A stretch of 64,000 nt of DNA from Aquilaria yunnanensis (GCA_039654915.1 CM077600.1:76331992-76395991); one strand, 5' to 3'. Counted from the stretch's first letter, positions 1-10,657 are shown. Made by a program: numbers and translations. The notes: a model not told the origin generated them from the sequence alone.

Positions 1-100
1 TTACTACAATCACGCAGAACTTAACTCCTCCAGGTGCAGTTGAGAGTGGCCCAATGAGGTCAATGCCCCATACTGCAAATGGACAGGGATAGTTGGTCGA
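1..100 (-). pseudogene. Integrase core fragment of the Tat-type element
   Basis: The minus strand translates to a stretch containing WGIDLIGPL followed by VKFCVIVV. This is the first-aspartate region of a gypsy integrase catalytic core as found in Tat-lineage elements. Only about 33 codons are visible; the rest is beyond the left edge, and the upstream join is to copia LTR sequence at 101. It is a relic with no expected activity. Confidence 0.65.
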
Positions 101-305
101 GGTTATTGCAACCCGCTCCACAATAATACTAGACCAGGGATGTTTGAGAATATCATTATTCTAGGGTTACAATTACGTTTATTACGTTACGTAGAAACAG
201 AACAACAAACATAATTGCTGGATTAATGCCTTAATAAAATATCATGACTCAATGTGCAAAAAATACAATCATCTCATGATTGGCTTTTTGGGCACAACAC
301 TAACA
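101..305 (-). repeat. Copia LTR fragment (first ~205 nt of the LTR)
   Basis: This stretch aligns almost base for base with the start of the copia LTR at 53800-54005. It begins on the minus strand with TGTTAGTGTTGTGCCC at 305 and stops abruptly at 101. The LTR start is intact but the other ~1.2 kb are absent. The right junction falls inside protease coding sequence and the left one inside integrase, so a larger insertion followed by deletion probably removed the RT region. Confidence 0.85.
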
Positions 306-2103
306 ATTCTTTGGTTGAGAAAGTAACTGTTAAGTATTTCACATCGGGGCGGATGTGGAGATTGCCTTGTGTTTTCCTTCTGAGGATAGCATTGTATGAT
401 GAGGGAACATCAATGACGATGAATCTCGTCATGGTAGAGGCAAATAGTTCTTCCCGAGTCTGAGGCGAGGTCCCCTTTAGCATTAGAGGTAGATCGATGC
501 ATCCGAGGACTGGGAGCTCGGATGGCCTGACCCCAAAGGTGGGGGAATTAACTATGTTGAGGTCGCCTCTTGAGATGCCCAATTTAGGCAGTAGATGCAA
601 GAAGATGACGTCGGTGTTAGAGCCATCATCCAGGAGTACTCTTTTGACGTCCCAACTCCCTATCCTTGCCATGACGCGGAGTGGGTCATCGTGGGGGAAC
701 TTTACCGAAGACCCGTCTTTGCGAACAAGCTTGTTCGGCGAGTTCCCGTATTCCATTGCGAAGATCTCCCTTATCTTTCTTTTCCTTTCGGCTGAGGGTA
801 TCCCTGTGGTGATGGTTTGGATGACCCCTGCCGATGGTGGTGGATTCTTTCGAGTACTTTGGTCCCGATGTCTGTCGAAATCATAATCCTCCTCGTCCCC
901 CCTTCTTTGTTCCTCTTTTCTTCCCTTCGGAGAAGGCATCCGCAAGTACCAGCGAAGTTGGCAATGTTTTATTAGGGACTCAATGTACTTCCTTAACTAG
1001 AAGCAATCTTCAGTGTCCTGGCCGTGATCTCGGTGGAATTGGCAGAACTTCTTCATGTTTTTCTTATTTTTCGAGGTCATAGCCTTTGGCCTTGGGACTG
1101 TAGTCCCTTGCCTTTCCAAGGCCATAAGAATGCTGGCTCTTGTGGCGTTCAAGGGAGTGAACGTCATTGGCGTTTTACCTTTTTGCTTCCGTGGCCTTCC
1201 TCCAACCTCATTCTGGTGTCGAGGCTGGTGGCTTAGTCCTTCTGACCGAGGATGTTCCGCCTTTGGTCCCCCCATTCTAAGTTCTTCGGCAGTCATGTGT
1301 TGTTCGGCCCTTCGGTGGAACTTCCCCAAGATGTCTGGAGGGTCCTTAGAGAACTCATAGAAGAGCTGGGAGTCCCTCTGAAGTCCTCTTATCATTGTGA
1401 GGATGTGGATCTCGGGCCGAAAGTCTAGCACGTTTAGTGCTTCTCGGTTGAACATTTCGACCTAGTCGCGAATGGTTTCCCCAATCCGCTGTGCTATGTC
1501 GAACATCTGTATTGGCATCTTGGCTGTTGGCCTGCTGCCAATGAATTGTTGGGTGAAAGCAGTAGACAGCTCCTGGAAACTTAGCAAGGTTCCCTCAGCC
1601 AGGGAGTTGTACCATGCCGTCGCCAGACCGGAGAGGGTCACCTTAAAACATTTGCAGAGGGTGGCGTCATCGGCGCCATGGAGCACCATGCTTCGTTTAT
1701 ACTTTGTGAGGTGTGACTGGGGATCACTACTCCCGTCATAGGTTTCCAAGCGTGGCACCCTAAAGTCACTGGTCATGCGTGCCTCCGCCACTTCCCGCAC
1801 AAAGGGTGATTCTTCTCCGGTATAAGTGTCAGACAGTCTCGACCAGACTAGTTTTCAGGAGACCTATCTCTCAACCTTTTCCAATCTTCCAAGGATCTTT
1901 TCCATAAGGGTAGCTGCGTCGGCTTCCCCTTGGTGCCTGGTGGCCACTTGCGATGGTGAATTTCTCCTCTTTCGCGAAGAATAACTTCGGCGATGAGAAG
2001 ACTGGGACCTTCGGTACGGGGATGGATTTCGTCGAGAGGAGGCCATAGTTTCCTTCAGGGCTCGTTCTCCAATGGGTCGCGCCCTGGGGGCCACGTCCTC
2101 CAT
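306..2103 (-). pseudogene. Tat-type gag and aspartic protease, three nonsense codons
   Basis: One minus-strand frame runs from an ATG at 2103 to 306 with no frameshift. It is broken only by stops at 1864-1866, 1462-1464 and 997-999. In order it holds an Arg/Ser-rich basic N-terminus, a retrotransposon-gag core (RLETYDGSSDP, then YKRSMVLHGADD and FTQQFIGSRP), a Cys/His stretch ending QFHRDHGQDTEDC, and a protease with LLDDGSNTDV as the active-site loop. The stop at 997-999 sits where related proteins have Gln, consistent with CAG to TAG decay. Gag would form the particle and the protease would process it. The protein runs into copia LTR sequence at 305. Confidence 0.8.
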
Positions 2104-2431
2104 TGAAGATGCGTCAAGAGAGTCCTCACTCCCGGAACTCTAGTGGGTGGACCTCGAGCCTCTCTCTCGGGCTGTTGCCGAAGGGGAGGTCCTTCGGCCC
2201 GGTGGAGGTTGGGGCCACCTCTAGTCGAGCTACCGAGTCATTTCGGTGACTATGGAGCACTGGAAGTTTCGCAAGAAGTTCATCGTTACTGTAAGAGGGC
2301 GATCGCCTCCCGGCGTAGAAGTCTCTGCAGTGGGCTGCTTGGTCGCCGGCTGAGCCTCCTACGCAGAGGTGGACTTTTGGAACCCCTTGTCCTTTGAGCG
2401 CCGAGTCTCTACGACGGCGACCTGGGAGACT

Positions 2432-2450
2432 GTTCCCACAGATGGCGCCA
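2432..2450 (-). other. Primer binding site of the Tat-type element
   Basis: Minus-strand sequence TGGCGCCATCTGTGGGAAC lies 2 nt inside the LTR end at 2453. It begins with TGG as expected for annealing to a tRNA CCA end. It resembles the PBS in the palindrome at 50423-50440, which differs at a few positions. I do not assign the tRNA with certainty. Confidence 0.7.
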
Positions 2451-2452
2451 AA

Positions 2453-3410
2453 TGATGCCCTTCCGCATCATCGTTGTGTGACATGGTGAGCCTGGAGCAA
2501 AGACTGCCGGTGGGCGAACGCCTGAGTGAGGAAGCTCCTGCGGGAGGAGGGCTACAAGGACTCAGAAAAACAGGGGTTAGAGGTCCCTGGAATGTTTTTC
2601 CGGTGAAGAGCCTCCGATGCCCAAGTTAGCGTTCGGGAATGGAGAGTAAGTAGAAAGTAGAGAGATTTTTCCTTGGAGTCCCGCCCCTTTACCTGGGATG
2701 CTTACCGAATATTTATAGGGAGGTGAACAATAGAGGTCCATTTGACATGGCCGGCCCAGATCGCGACACGTGTTCGGTTAAATGAGATCCGTACCTTTAG
2801 GGAGAAGGGGAACATTTAGCCGGCGATAGGCCGTCTGGCCAGGAGCCTAGGCTGTGCGAGGGTGGCGTGTGAGAGCGTGTCTGGGGGCGGCGTGTCGGGG
2901 ATGTGTTAGAGGCTCCTTAATTGGTTCTGCCGTACTCCCAAGGTCCCTTTGGTAGAAGAGAGCTCTTTGAAGCAGGAAAACTACCCACCGAGATCACTTC
3001 AGTAATCCAGGAGTATCCTCGCCGATGGTGGTCCCATTCGGGGACGTTCTTCCTTGCCGAAGGTGGTTGGGTCGCGTTACCAAAGGTGATGATGGACCGA
3101 TTTCCCGAGGTTGGTACTGTCATCTCCAGGGATGATGAAGTATTACCGAAGTCGGATGTAAGAGGGGCCGGACACCCTAATTTCCAAAGTCTGTGCTTTC
3201 CTTTCCGAGGGCGATGCCTTACTCGAGACTGCGGGTTTGGAGGGTGATAGGCACTTCGGCTATCAGTAAGGAACCTTTTTCCAGAGTTGGCCACATATAC
3301 CTTCGAGAGTGGTGCGGAGAATTCTCCCAAGGTTAGTCGTATGAATTCCTGAGGGTGGTGTCAAGTCTGCCATTAGGAAGGTTTTGTGGGCGATAGCCCT
3401 TCAGCTATCA
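2453..3410 (-). repeat. 5' LTR of the Tat-type element
   Basis: On the minus strand the LTR starts TGATAGCTGAAGGGCTATCG at 3410 and ends ...GGGCATCA at 2453, directly before the PBS. The start closely resembles the start of the LTRs at 49376 and 51459. An interior block near 2570-2630 also resembles 50690-50760, so these belong to related Tat families. A second LTR-start-like motif occurs at 3267, so the U3 end may lie there instead. The sequence is clearly more GC-rich than its surroundings. Confidence 0.65.
2711..2718 (-). promoter_or_regulatory. TATA box of the Tat-type LTR
   Basis: The minus strand reads CCCTATAAATATTCGG, a good plant TATA context inside the LTR. It would drive transcription leftward into PBS, gag and protease. 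Confidence 0.5.
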
Positions 3411-5932
3411 CATATGTCAATTTCAACACGGAATATGAGGAACTGACCCTTAATGCCACCATTTGATCAATCATTTCTTCGAATATCAATTTCCAACACC
3501 CACCCCATCATATCTCCCAGCATTCCTGCCACTTCTAATCTCATAAAACCAATCAGGATGTAATATTCATGAACCTAGAACACCACTATCTGCAGCTCAG
3601 TTCGTCTAGGGTTTACGTTACCACCAATCTCTTTCAGTAATTGTATGTGTTTGTCAAACAATCTTAGAGATATCCATCATGCACTTGTACCTCATCACTC
3701 CTAGTCTTGAAAATAAACACAAACTTGTTATGATTTATGAGCTTAACATCCATCCTTTAGTTGGATGTTGAATAGATCTCATAGTTTTACAGAGCACGTT
3801 ATTGTTGAATAGTCTTCTAGTCCATAGAGAACCCACAACAAAATATTTATGCATATCATCGGCCCCTAGATCCAATGTTGCATCTAAGTCCAAACTAATT
3901 TATTCTTCTTCCAATAATGTTAGCCACTTTTGTGCCGTCTCTTACATCTCCCTCTCCACCATCATGCTATGCCTTGACTAGAGAGGACTAACTGAAAACC
4001 CTATCTCTCACCTAAGAGACAGAAACCCCCACCTAGAGTGGACTTTGTTTCTATGCATTTAAATGTTGATTCTAATTATAAAAAAAAAGGTTACATAATA
4101 TAAAAAGTTATTATACCATGTAGTTGTATGAATAATGATATCCACATTTTTTTTATCATATTATAAGGTTGTCTTAGACATTCTAATAAGATGAAAGTGT
4201 CTATTTGGAGCGTAGAGAGCTTTATTTGAGCTCCCCCGATGCCCTATAGGTAACATAGAACGATGTGATAAGACTGTAGATGTATTATGAAATTAAACTT
4301 GATTCATCCCTTCTCAAAGATACTATTAAATGATGGGACCATTGGTAAATTTTAATTAAAATTTTTTTGACAAAAGATACTCCATTACAATTAAAAATGA
4401 GTGAAACAATATTTTATAAACCAATAATGGATAAGACTCAAAGGGAACGATAGGAACATAAAGTTGATCACTAAAATACTACTCATTTCTATAACACTGA
4501 ATCAAAGAAAGAGAATCGTATCAAGCCGAACCTTCCATTCAAATCAAAATAAATCTCAAATAGATAACTCACAATTAACTAAAATAAAGTCCGGATAAAG
4601 CATGACTAAAGAGTCAAAATGAATAATAGATTATCAAATCAAATAAAAGACAGATCAACCCCTAATAGTAGATCAACTAACATAAAGTTTAATATATTGA
4701 ATAGATAAAAAATTCTAACACCATTAGCCGATCCATTATTCGGAAACGTTTCATCATCAACACCTTTCGTTTTTCATCCTATGGTCTCCGTCTGACCTGC
4801 TAATACTGAAAATGGATCACTTAGATCTATTTTTCATAGAGTGTCAGAAAAATCAAATAATACTCCTGCTAATTGTGATAAACGAGTACTCTAAAGGAGA
4901 ATGATGAAGAAAGAGATACGAGGAGGTTAATCAAGTGGAATAAAAATAATAAATCAACTAGTCAGAATTATATTGTAATTGAAATCTAGCCAAAAGAGTG
5001 GAGAAAAGAAGAAGATGATGTGAAGAATATAGGTCAAGAAGAGAGGAGGGGGCTAGGATTGTACATTTTACTTACAATGGAAGTAATGTACGTCCCCAGT
5101 ACGATAATATGTTTGATGACTCTTGTGTCAGGCAATGTGTTACCTTTTTATATTTGTGCAATATACATAGGGCGTTTTACAGTTACTTCCCAAACTTAGG
5201 TTATTGTTACAATTATGCCACTAAGGTTGAAAATGTGTGCTTCGCCTTAGCTATTTTTATGTCATCCAACAGAAACTTCTAAAATTTTAATTTAAATTGT
5301 TAAACCATTTTGTTTAATAATTTCAAGTTATCTATTATTTTTCTTACAACTAATTGAAGTTAAAGAAATATTCTTTTTTTATATATACAAAAAATTGATA
5401 ATTTATAATACCCATTAACTATAAAAAAATATTTAATGAACAAAACATATTAGTAAACAGTTATCAGATAATTTAAATCAAGATTTTAGAAATTTTTGTT
5501 GTGGCATAGAGGCAAAAGAAGCAAGAGAAAGAGTTCAAAAGTAGTGATGCACCTACAAAATCAACTTCACTTCATAGGTAACTATAAATCCCTAAAACTT
5601 ATGCATTCTTATTCGCGTAATTATGCTATTTAGCGACGATAACCTTGAAGAATCATGCAAGATATATATTAAGTCTTTGTCCCCAATTGTCTTCTCGTGC
5701 TATATACTATTTAAACGGCCATCCTATATATGCTTCATTATGCTATTTTCTGACATAAATTGTTGGCCTATTAGCTACCCAACAAACAAATAAAACGAAA
5801 GCTTCTGTGGGCTCTTACTTCAGCAGCAAAAAAAAAAAAAAAATCATAATAATTTTAAAATTTGTTACACATATGACCCTAGAAAGGAATTCTTGTGAAG
5901 TGTACTGTACAATTCTATTTTCCTTCAAGCAA
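3411..5932. other. Intergenic, AT-rich, no gene recognised
   Basis: No coding stretch, LTR terminus or repeat shared with the rest of the window was recognised. Composition drops to strongly AT-rich after about 4060. The last ~250 bases should contain the promoter and 5' leader of the glycosyltransferase pseudogene. Confidence 0.5.
5701..5731 (+). promoter_or_regulatory. Possible TATA region of the glycosyltransferase gene
   Basis: Two TATA-like motifs, TATATACTATTTAAA near 5701 and CCTATATATGC near 5723, lie about 200-230 nt before the ATG at 5933. The spacing would give a 170-200 nt leader. TATA-like strings are common in such AT-rich DNA, so this is weak. Confidence 0.3.
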
Positions 5933-6044
5933 ATGGAACAGCTCCACTATGTTCTGTTTCCTTTCATGGCTCAAGGTCACATGATCCCAATGGTTGACAT
6001 TGCCAGGCTCCTATCCCAGCGCGGTGTGGCTGTTACCATGATCA

Positions 6045-6049
6045 CAACT
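6045..6049 (+). other. Target site duplication CAACT, left copy
   Basis: CAACT immediately precedes the element start TGATGCGAAC at 6050. The same five bases follow the element end at 11689 (11690-11694). A 5-bp duplication is standard for gypsy integrase and shows that the element entered as one unit. Confidence 0.92.
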
Positions 6050-7068
6050 TGATGCGAACTCCGATGGTATAAAGACCATGAAACGCGCCCAAGATGCTAA
6101 TCAAGCTCCACAAGACATCAAAAAGACTAGGTTTAAAACCCCCACCCCTAATCAACCTGTGATTAGAAACGAGAAGTATAGAACTCCAAGAACACAAGCA
6201 AACTTGTGCACCAAGGCAATCCACAAAGAACCAAAGAGAAAACCTCTCCAAAGAGCAATATTATTTCAAAATTTTTTTGTGTCTTACATCCAGAATATGT
6301 GCCTTTATATAGGCCTAAACTAGGGTTAAAAGCTGGGCAAAATTCGCAGCCTAAATCCCTTAGGAATCCTAGATACAAAGACATAGGAAATCCTAGTCAA
6401 ATTAGGACTCTAATTCCTAGTTTGAACAAGTTTAATGAATGCAGCGTATGCCACTAGTCCAAAATGATTTAAAACTATTCCATAGCCTAAATAACTTCCT
6501 AAATAATTTAAATAATTAGGAAAATAAAATAAGATACGTTACAGCACAAGATTGGGCATAAAAACCCAAAATAGTCTTCTCAGGTGGTTCCTGCTTGTGT
6601 CTTCAACTTCAAGCTGCAATTCGAACTTGATGCAGCCATGATTTCTCAAAATGCAAAGCATGAAAGTTTTATCTCTCTTTCTTATCTTTCAAATGACACC
6701 TGAACCACATAAAACGGACATTTAAAGCCAAAGATATGCCCAAAATACTGCAACTGCTTCTGAACCAGCGATAACTCGTAAATCGCGACTTTGAAGCTAA
6801 ATTGGACCTCCTTAACGTGAAAATTGGGTTTTATTGTCTTCATATGATTTGTAGCTCCAGATGTTATCTTTCTAATGAATCAGGAATTACTTAATTATGA
6901 TCTTTTTAGCTCAAGATATGATTTTTCTACCTGAACATCACCAATCTGTCAACATCCGAGCTTGAAGTGCACTAGTGAGTTCCTTAGCCTTTTTTCCTTG
7001 TCAATGGTCCACTAAAAACCTTCAGTGGGTCCTTGCCTTCCTTGGTTGTGCCTTCTTTGATCGTATCA
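6050..7068 (-). repeat. 3' LTR of copy 1
   Basis: It runs from TGATGCGAACTCC at 6050 to ...GATCGTATCA at 7068 on the plus strand and is near-identical to 10672-11689. Compared with the LTRs of copy 2 and of the 58964 element it lacks about 100 bases near 6966-6980. That missing piece encodes part of the polyprotein tail in the others. Confidence 0.92.
6304..6311 (-). promoter_or_regulatory. TATA box in the 3' LTR of copy 1
   Basis: The minus strand reads GGCCTATATAAAGGC. The same motif is present in the partner LTR (10926-10933) and at 59687-59694. In the 3' LTR it would point leftward, out of the element toward the 5' end of the host gene on the antisense strand. Confidence 0.6.
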
Positions 7069-9809
7069 GCTCCCCCCTCCTTAGAAGGATTCGTCCTCGA
7101 ATCAAAACCTGCACTAGAAAAGAGAATTGAATCAATAACAATGAAATGATCAGCACATAAGCACTTACCTTTCACATAAGCACCAATAACATGGAATGCT
7201 TGTGTATGGAGCTTTAATCTTGAGCAAAACTTGAACCAATATCCAAATGAAATGATACCTCCTGGATCAAAGACAAAGCTTGAAACAATTAGCACAAAAA
7301 ATCTGAATGTTTGCACAATTTTCATCTTAACTCTAGGCATCACTTTCATTGCTTTTGCCATCTCAAAAACATTATTCTCACAACAAGTAAAAGTGTAGGA
7401 ATAACTTACCTTAGGGATGCTGTATGCACTCAAAACAAATGGACCTAAACTCACATAAGTGTCAAGGTCATGAAAAGCACAAGTTATGCATGTCAAGACA
7501 ATACTTTGCATAGGCCATTCAAACAAACAAGAATTGAACACAATATGGCCTAAACTAATAACAAAACTAGGATGCATGAATTTCACAAAAATCCTAAGCA
7601 TTTTAAATGAAACAAGATTCAAGTAGATAGGATTAAGTGAAACCAATTCAGTAGCAAACTTATTTTTGCATGTATATGCACAACAATGCATGAAATTTGT
7701 GCATGGGATGTGACACAAAACAAAGGACTCAACATACCTCCTTAAAAGGCTGAATTTAAAACCAGAATTTTCACTCAAAATAAAAACTTTCAGGTTTATA
7801 CATAAAGCAAAAATATCAAGACTCAAAAGTTTGTGTAATGCATGTGTCATGACAAAAAGATACTTGCTGGAAATTAAAGATTGACACAGAAAAATGGGCT
7901 GAATATAAATGGGAAACAAATAAATATGTAATGCATGGGTAACAACCAATTTATGCATGCAAAATTCTAAAGAAGTAGATTTAACTTGACACAAAACAAA
8001 ACAATGTGACATGGATGCAAAGTAAACAAATTCAAAAACAAAAGACAACAAAACAGATTTTCCTCTAGAGAAACTCAAGCAATTCCAAAGATGATTTGAC
8101 AAAACCAAAGAATTAGAAGCTTTTAAACCATATTTTGTCAAATTCCCATGTTTACTTCCTTCTCTTAATCTAGTTTCATGAAAACCATTTGTCAAAATAA
8201 CATTGCAAGCAAACACACATTGTTTGAGATTTTCATGCAAAACTACATCAAATCTAGGTGCTAGGAAGAAATACATTACCGTGGTTGGACTTAGTCTCCA
8301 AGTATCTTCCTTTGGTGTAGGAACCACAAAATTTCCACCTTTGCACTTAATGGCTTCAGTTGGAGTTACATTAATTTCATCCCCTTGAAACATAGGATAA
8401 GAAACAATGTTAGGCAAATTTTTGCATATGAAATCACTTAGGCTTACCTTAACTTGTTCCTTCTCAACCTCCTTTTTTGTTTTAATGCATGGGACATGGC
8501 TTGGAATATTAGGAACACCAACTTCTTTAATGGGCAGCAACTCACTCGATTCTTGTAGCTTATCTCCACTTAAGTCCTGAAAAGAAGACAACACAACACT
8601 AGAAAAAGACTTTGTTATGTTAGATGAAAGTATGGCTTCTCTGTAGGTCTTTCTCTCTTCACTCAGCTTGGGTTCATTGCACTCTTGTCTTCTCTCAACT
8701 TCGCACTCAATTTTTTCTCTCGGGAACTCTGCACTCTTCTTCCCCTCGTGTTCACTCTTCTCACTTAATCTCTCAGTTGTTCTCTCAGCTTTCCCCTCAT
8801 CACTCTTGCCCTCAACTTTCCCCTCTTTCTCTTTTCTCTTAAGCTCACTTTGAATTTTTCTTTGATCCTCCAAGACTTGTTGTGGTGAAAGTGGTACAAG
8901 CATGATTGACTTTTCTTGTTGAGATTGAGACAAGTCTCCTTTTGTGGTCTCCATGTTTGGCTTGGGTACTTCTCTTACATCTTTGCTCCATGCTCCTCTC
9001 CATGTGGAAATTCCTCCTTGACACATCTTGGGTGCCTTTGCTCTCTTGATGCTCCTCTCGGCCTTAATGGCATGATGAAGCAAATCCTCCATGTTGACAT
9101 ATGGCACCACCTCCACTTCGTTGGCAATCTCAAGATTGAGACCATTAATGAATCTAGCAATGGTGGTCTCCTCATCCTCCATGATGTTGGCTCGGGTCAA
9201 GGTTATCTCCAAGTCTTTGTGGTAGTCCTCCACACTCCTTTGGCCTTGCACTAGCTTTTGAAGCTTGAGGCATTGATCTTTAGTGTAGTAGCTAGGAACA
9301 AATCTCCTCCTCATCAAGGCTTTCAGGGCTCTCCATGTGTGTATGGGCTCCTCCTCATTCCTTCTCCTAGAAGTAACATCCTGATTCCACCATACAAGAG
9401 CATAATTAGTGAACTTTATGGTAGCCAATTTAACCTTATTTTCCTCGGAGTAATGATGGCAATCAAACACCATATCAATCTTTTGCTCCCACTCCCAATA
9501 TGCATCGGGATCACTCCTCCCTTGGAAAGGTGGAATGGTAGGCTTGATGGAATTTAGGTTGTTATCCTCTCTTGGCTCACACCTCATTGGAAACCCATGG
9601 TCATGCCAAACTCTTTCTTCCTCCTCGGGTTCTTTTCTCCTTGGACCTCTCGTTGGCAACCTCAAATCAATGTCCTCAATCCTCCCGACAAGTCTATTGA
9701 GAGTTTCTTGAAATTCTCTCATGGTTGGCTCCTTATTGTGTCTCACTTTCATCCTCCTATCCTCCTGGCCCTCCATACTCCTGAAAATAACAAAGATCCT
9801 CACAAACAC
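6984..9809 (-). CDS. Gag-like 941-codon ORF of the non-autonomous element
   Basis: The likely start is the ATG at 9776 (MEGQEDRRMK), shared with the autonomous element; an upstream in-frame ATG exists at 9809. The first ~290 residues are a retrotransposon gag ([52 protein letters not shown]). The zinc knuckle and protease are cleanly missing: near 8895-8915 the frame passes from the gag C-terminus straight into a Lys/Glu-rich linker beginning [11 protein letters not shown], which in the larger element lies after the protease. The remaining ~500 residues are Phe/Leu/Cys-rich with no domain I recognise. The frame continues through the PPT (KEGGADTIKEG) and ends 85 nt inside the 3' LTR. Copy 2 has the same arrangement in broken form. 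Gag assembly and RNA packaging in trans is the inferred role; the tail is unknown. Confidence 0.7.
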   Translation of the reverse strand: MFVRIFVIFRSMEGQEDRRMKVRHNKEPTMREFQETLNRLVGRIEDIDLRLPTRGPRRKEPEEEERVWHDHGFPMRCEPREDNNLNSIKPTIPPFQGRSDPDAYWEWEQKIDMVFDCHHYSEENKVKLATIKFTNYALVWWNQDVTSRRRNEEEPIHTWRALKALMRRRFVPSYYTKDQCLKLQKLVQGQRSVEDYHKDLEITLTRANIMEDEETTIARFINGLNLEIANEVEVVPYVNMEDLLHHAIKAERSIKRAKAPKMCQGGISTWRGAWSKDVREVPKPNMETTKGDLSQSQQEKSIMLVPLSPQQVLEDQRKIQSELKRKEKEGKVEGKSDEGKAERTTERLSEKSEHEGKKSAEFPREKIECEVERRQECNEPKLSEERKTYREAILSSNITKSFSSVVLSSFQDLSGDKLQESSELLPIKEVGVPNIPSHVPCIKTKKEVEKEQVKVSLSDFICKNLPNIVSYPMFQGDEINVTPTEAIKCKGGNFVVPTPKEDTWRLSPTTVMYFFLAPRFDVVLHENLKQCVFACNVILTNGFHETRLREGSKHGNLTKYGLKASNSLVLSNHLWNCLSFSRGKSVLLSFVFEFVYFASMSHCFVLCQVKSTSLEFCMHKLVVTHALHIYLFPIYIQPIFLCQSLISSKYLFVMTHALHKLLSLDIFALCINLKVFILSENSGFKFSLLRRYVESFVLCHIPCTNFMHCCAYTCKNKFATELVSLNPIYLNLVSFKMLRIFVKFMHPSFVISLGHIVFNSCLFEWPMQSIVLTCITCAFHDLDTYVSLGPFVLSAYSIPKVSYSYTFTCCENNVFEMAKAMKVMPRVKMKIVQTFRFFVLIVSSFVFDPGGIISFGYWFKFCSRLKLHTQAFHVIGAYVKGKCLCADHFIVIDSILFSSAGFDSRTNPSKEGGADTIKEGTTKEGKDPLKVFSGPLTRKKG
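7069..7083 (-). other. Polypurine tract of copy 1
   Basis: On the minus strand TAAGGAGGGGGGAGC directly precedes the 3' LTR start TGATACGATC. This is where plus-strand DNA synthesis would be primed. It also lies inside the long ORF. Confidence 0.85.
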
Positions 9810-10657
9810 TCACCTCACGTGTTTCACTCAAAATATGAACACTCAAAACACTCAATTTGTTAGTGAGATATTGCTTATTCAAAGAGTTCTCCAAAGTTCT
9901 AAGAAAACTATCCTCAAAGCACACAAGAAAACTTGAATTTTTGAAGAACTATTTTCACTCCAAAAGAGGTGGGCTAAACAAGCTTTAAAAGACTCTAGGA
10001 AGCCCTTGCAATTGATGATTACAAGAACTACAAAGAAAGCTTTTTGGCTCAAAAACAATGGGATAGGTTTTGGGGCACAAAACTTTCAACACTTTGAGAA
10101 AACTTCTTTTTTTTTTTTGCAAGCTTTCTTCTTTCTCTTCTTTCTTTTTTTCTCCTTCTTTTTTTTTTCTTTTTTTCCTTGCTGTTTTGATGCTAAAACA
10201 ACGTTCTACTTGAGGTTCCTTGCTACCAAAGACAAAAAGTCAGTTTTCAATTCGGCCAAAACAAGAAACTATGAAACTTGCACAATTTTGAAACAACTTT
10301 TGTTGTACCGAAACTTCCTCAACTTGGGTCCTTCTTTTTTTTTGTGTTTTCTTGACTCTAGGATGCTGGAAACAATGAAAACAAGAGAGATTAATAGGGC
10401 TGGACACGAAATAGAAAGATAAGAATTGAACACGAACAAACGAATTGAAGCCGAGAACACTAGACAACACGGATTGACTTCTTTTTGTTGTTTTTGTGAT
10501 TTTTGGATTTGAACAAGGATGGAATAAAAAGGACAGACCTGAAACAAGAAGAAAAAGGATTAAAATAGAGAATTAAAATACGAATTTACTGAACAGAATT
10601 GAAAGAAAACCGAAGAGAAACAAGAACACAAAGATATGTCCTTCAATGGAACTTGTG
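9810..10657 (-). other. 5' untranslated leader of copy 1
   Basis: This is the region between PBS and gag start. It contains T-rich runs near 10110-10175 on the plus strand (A-rich in element sense) and matches the leaders of copy 2 and of the 58964 element. No coding function is seen. Confidence 0.7.

Larger units (their letters stand above)
1..3410 (-). mobile_element. Ty3/gypsy Tat-type element, 5' part plus integrase scrap
   Basis: Read on the minus strand the order is 5' LTR (3410-2453), PBS (2450-2432), gag and protease (2103-306), then, after a copia LTR scrap, a piece of integrase (100-1). RT and RNase H are missing between protease and integrase. The gag matches what I know of Tat/Ogre/Retand gag in its spacing around a retrotransposon-gag core, which supports the lineage call. 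The 3' LTR is outside the window. The element is inactive: three in-frame stops lie in gag-pro and the polymerase region is gone. Confidence 0.8.

Noticed and set aside
10006..10422. A 138-residue Phe-rich ORF
   Set aside because: It lies antisense in the leader of copy 1 across T-rich runs. The corresponding regions of the sister copies do not keep it.
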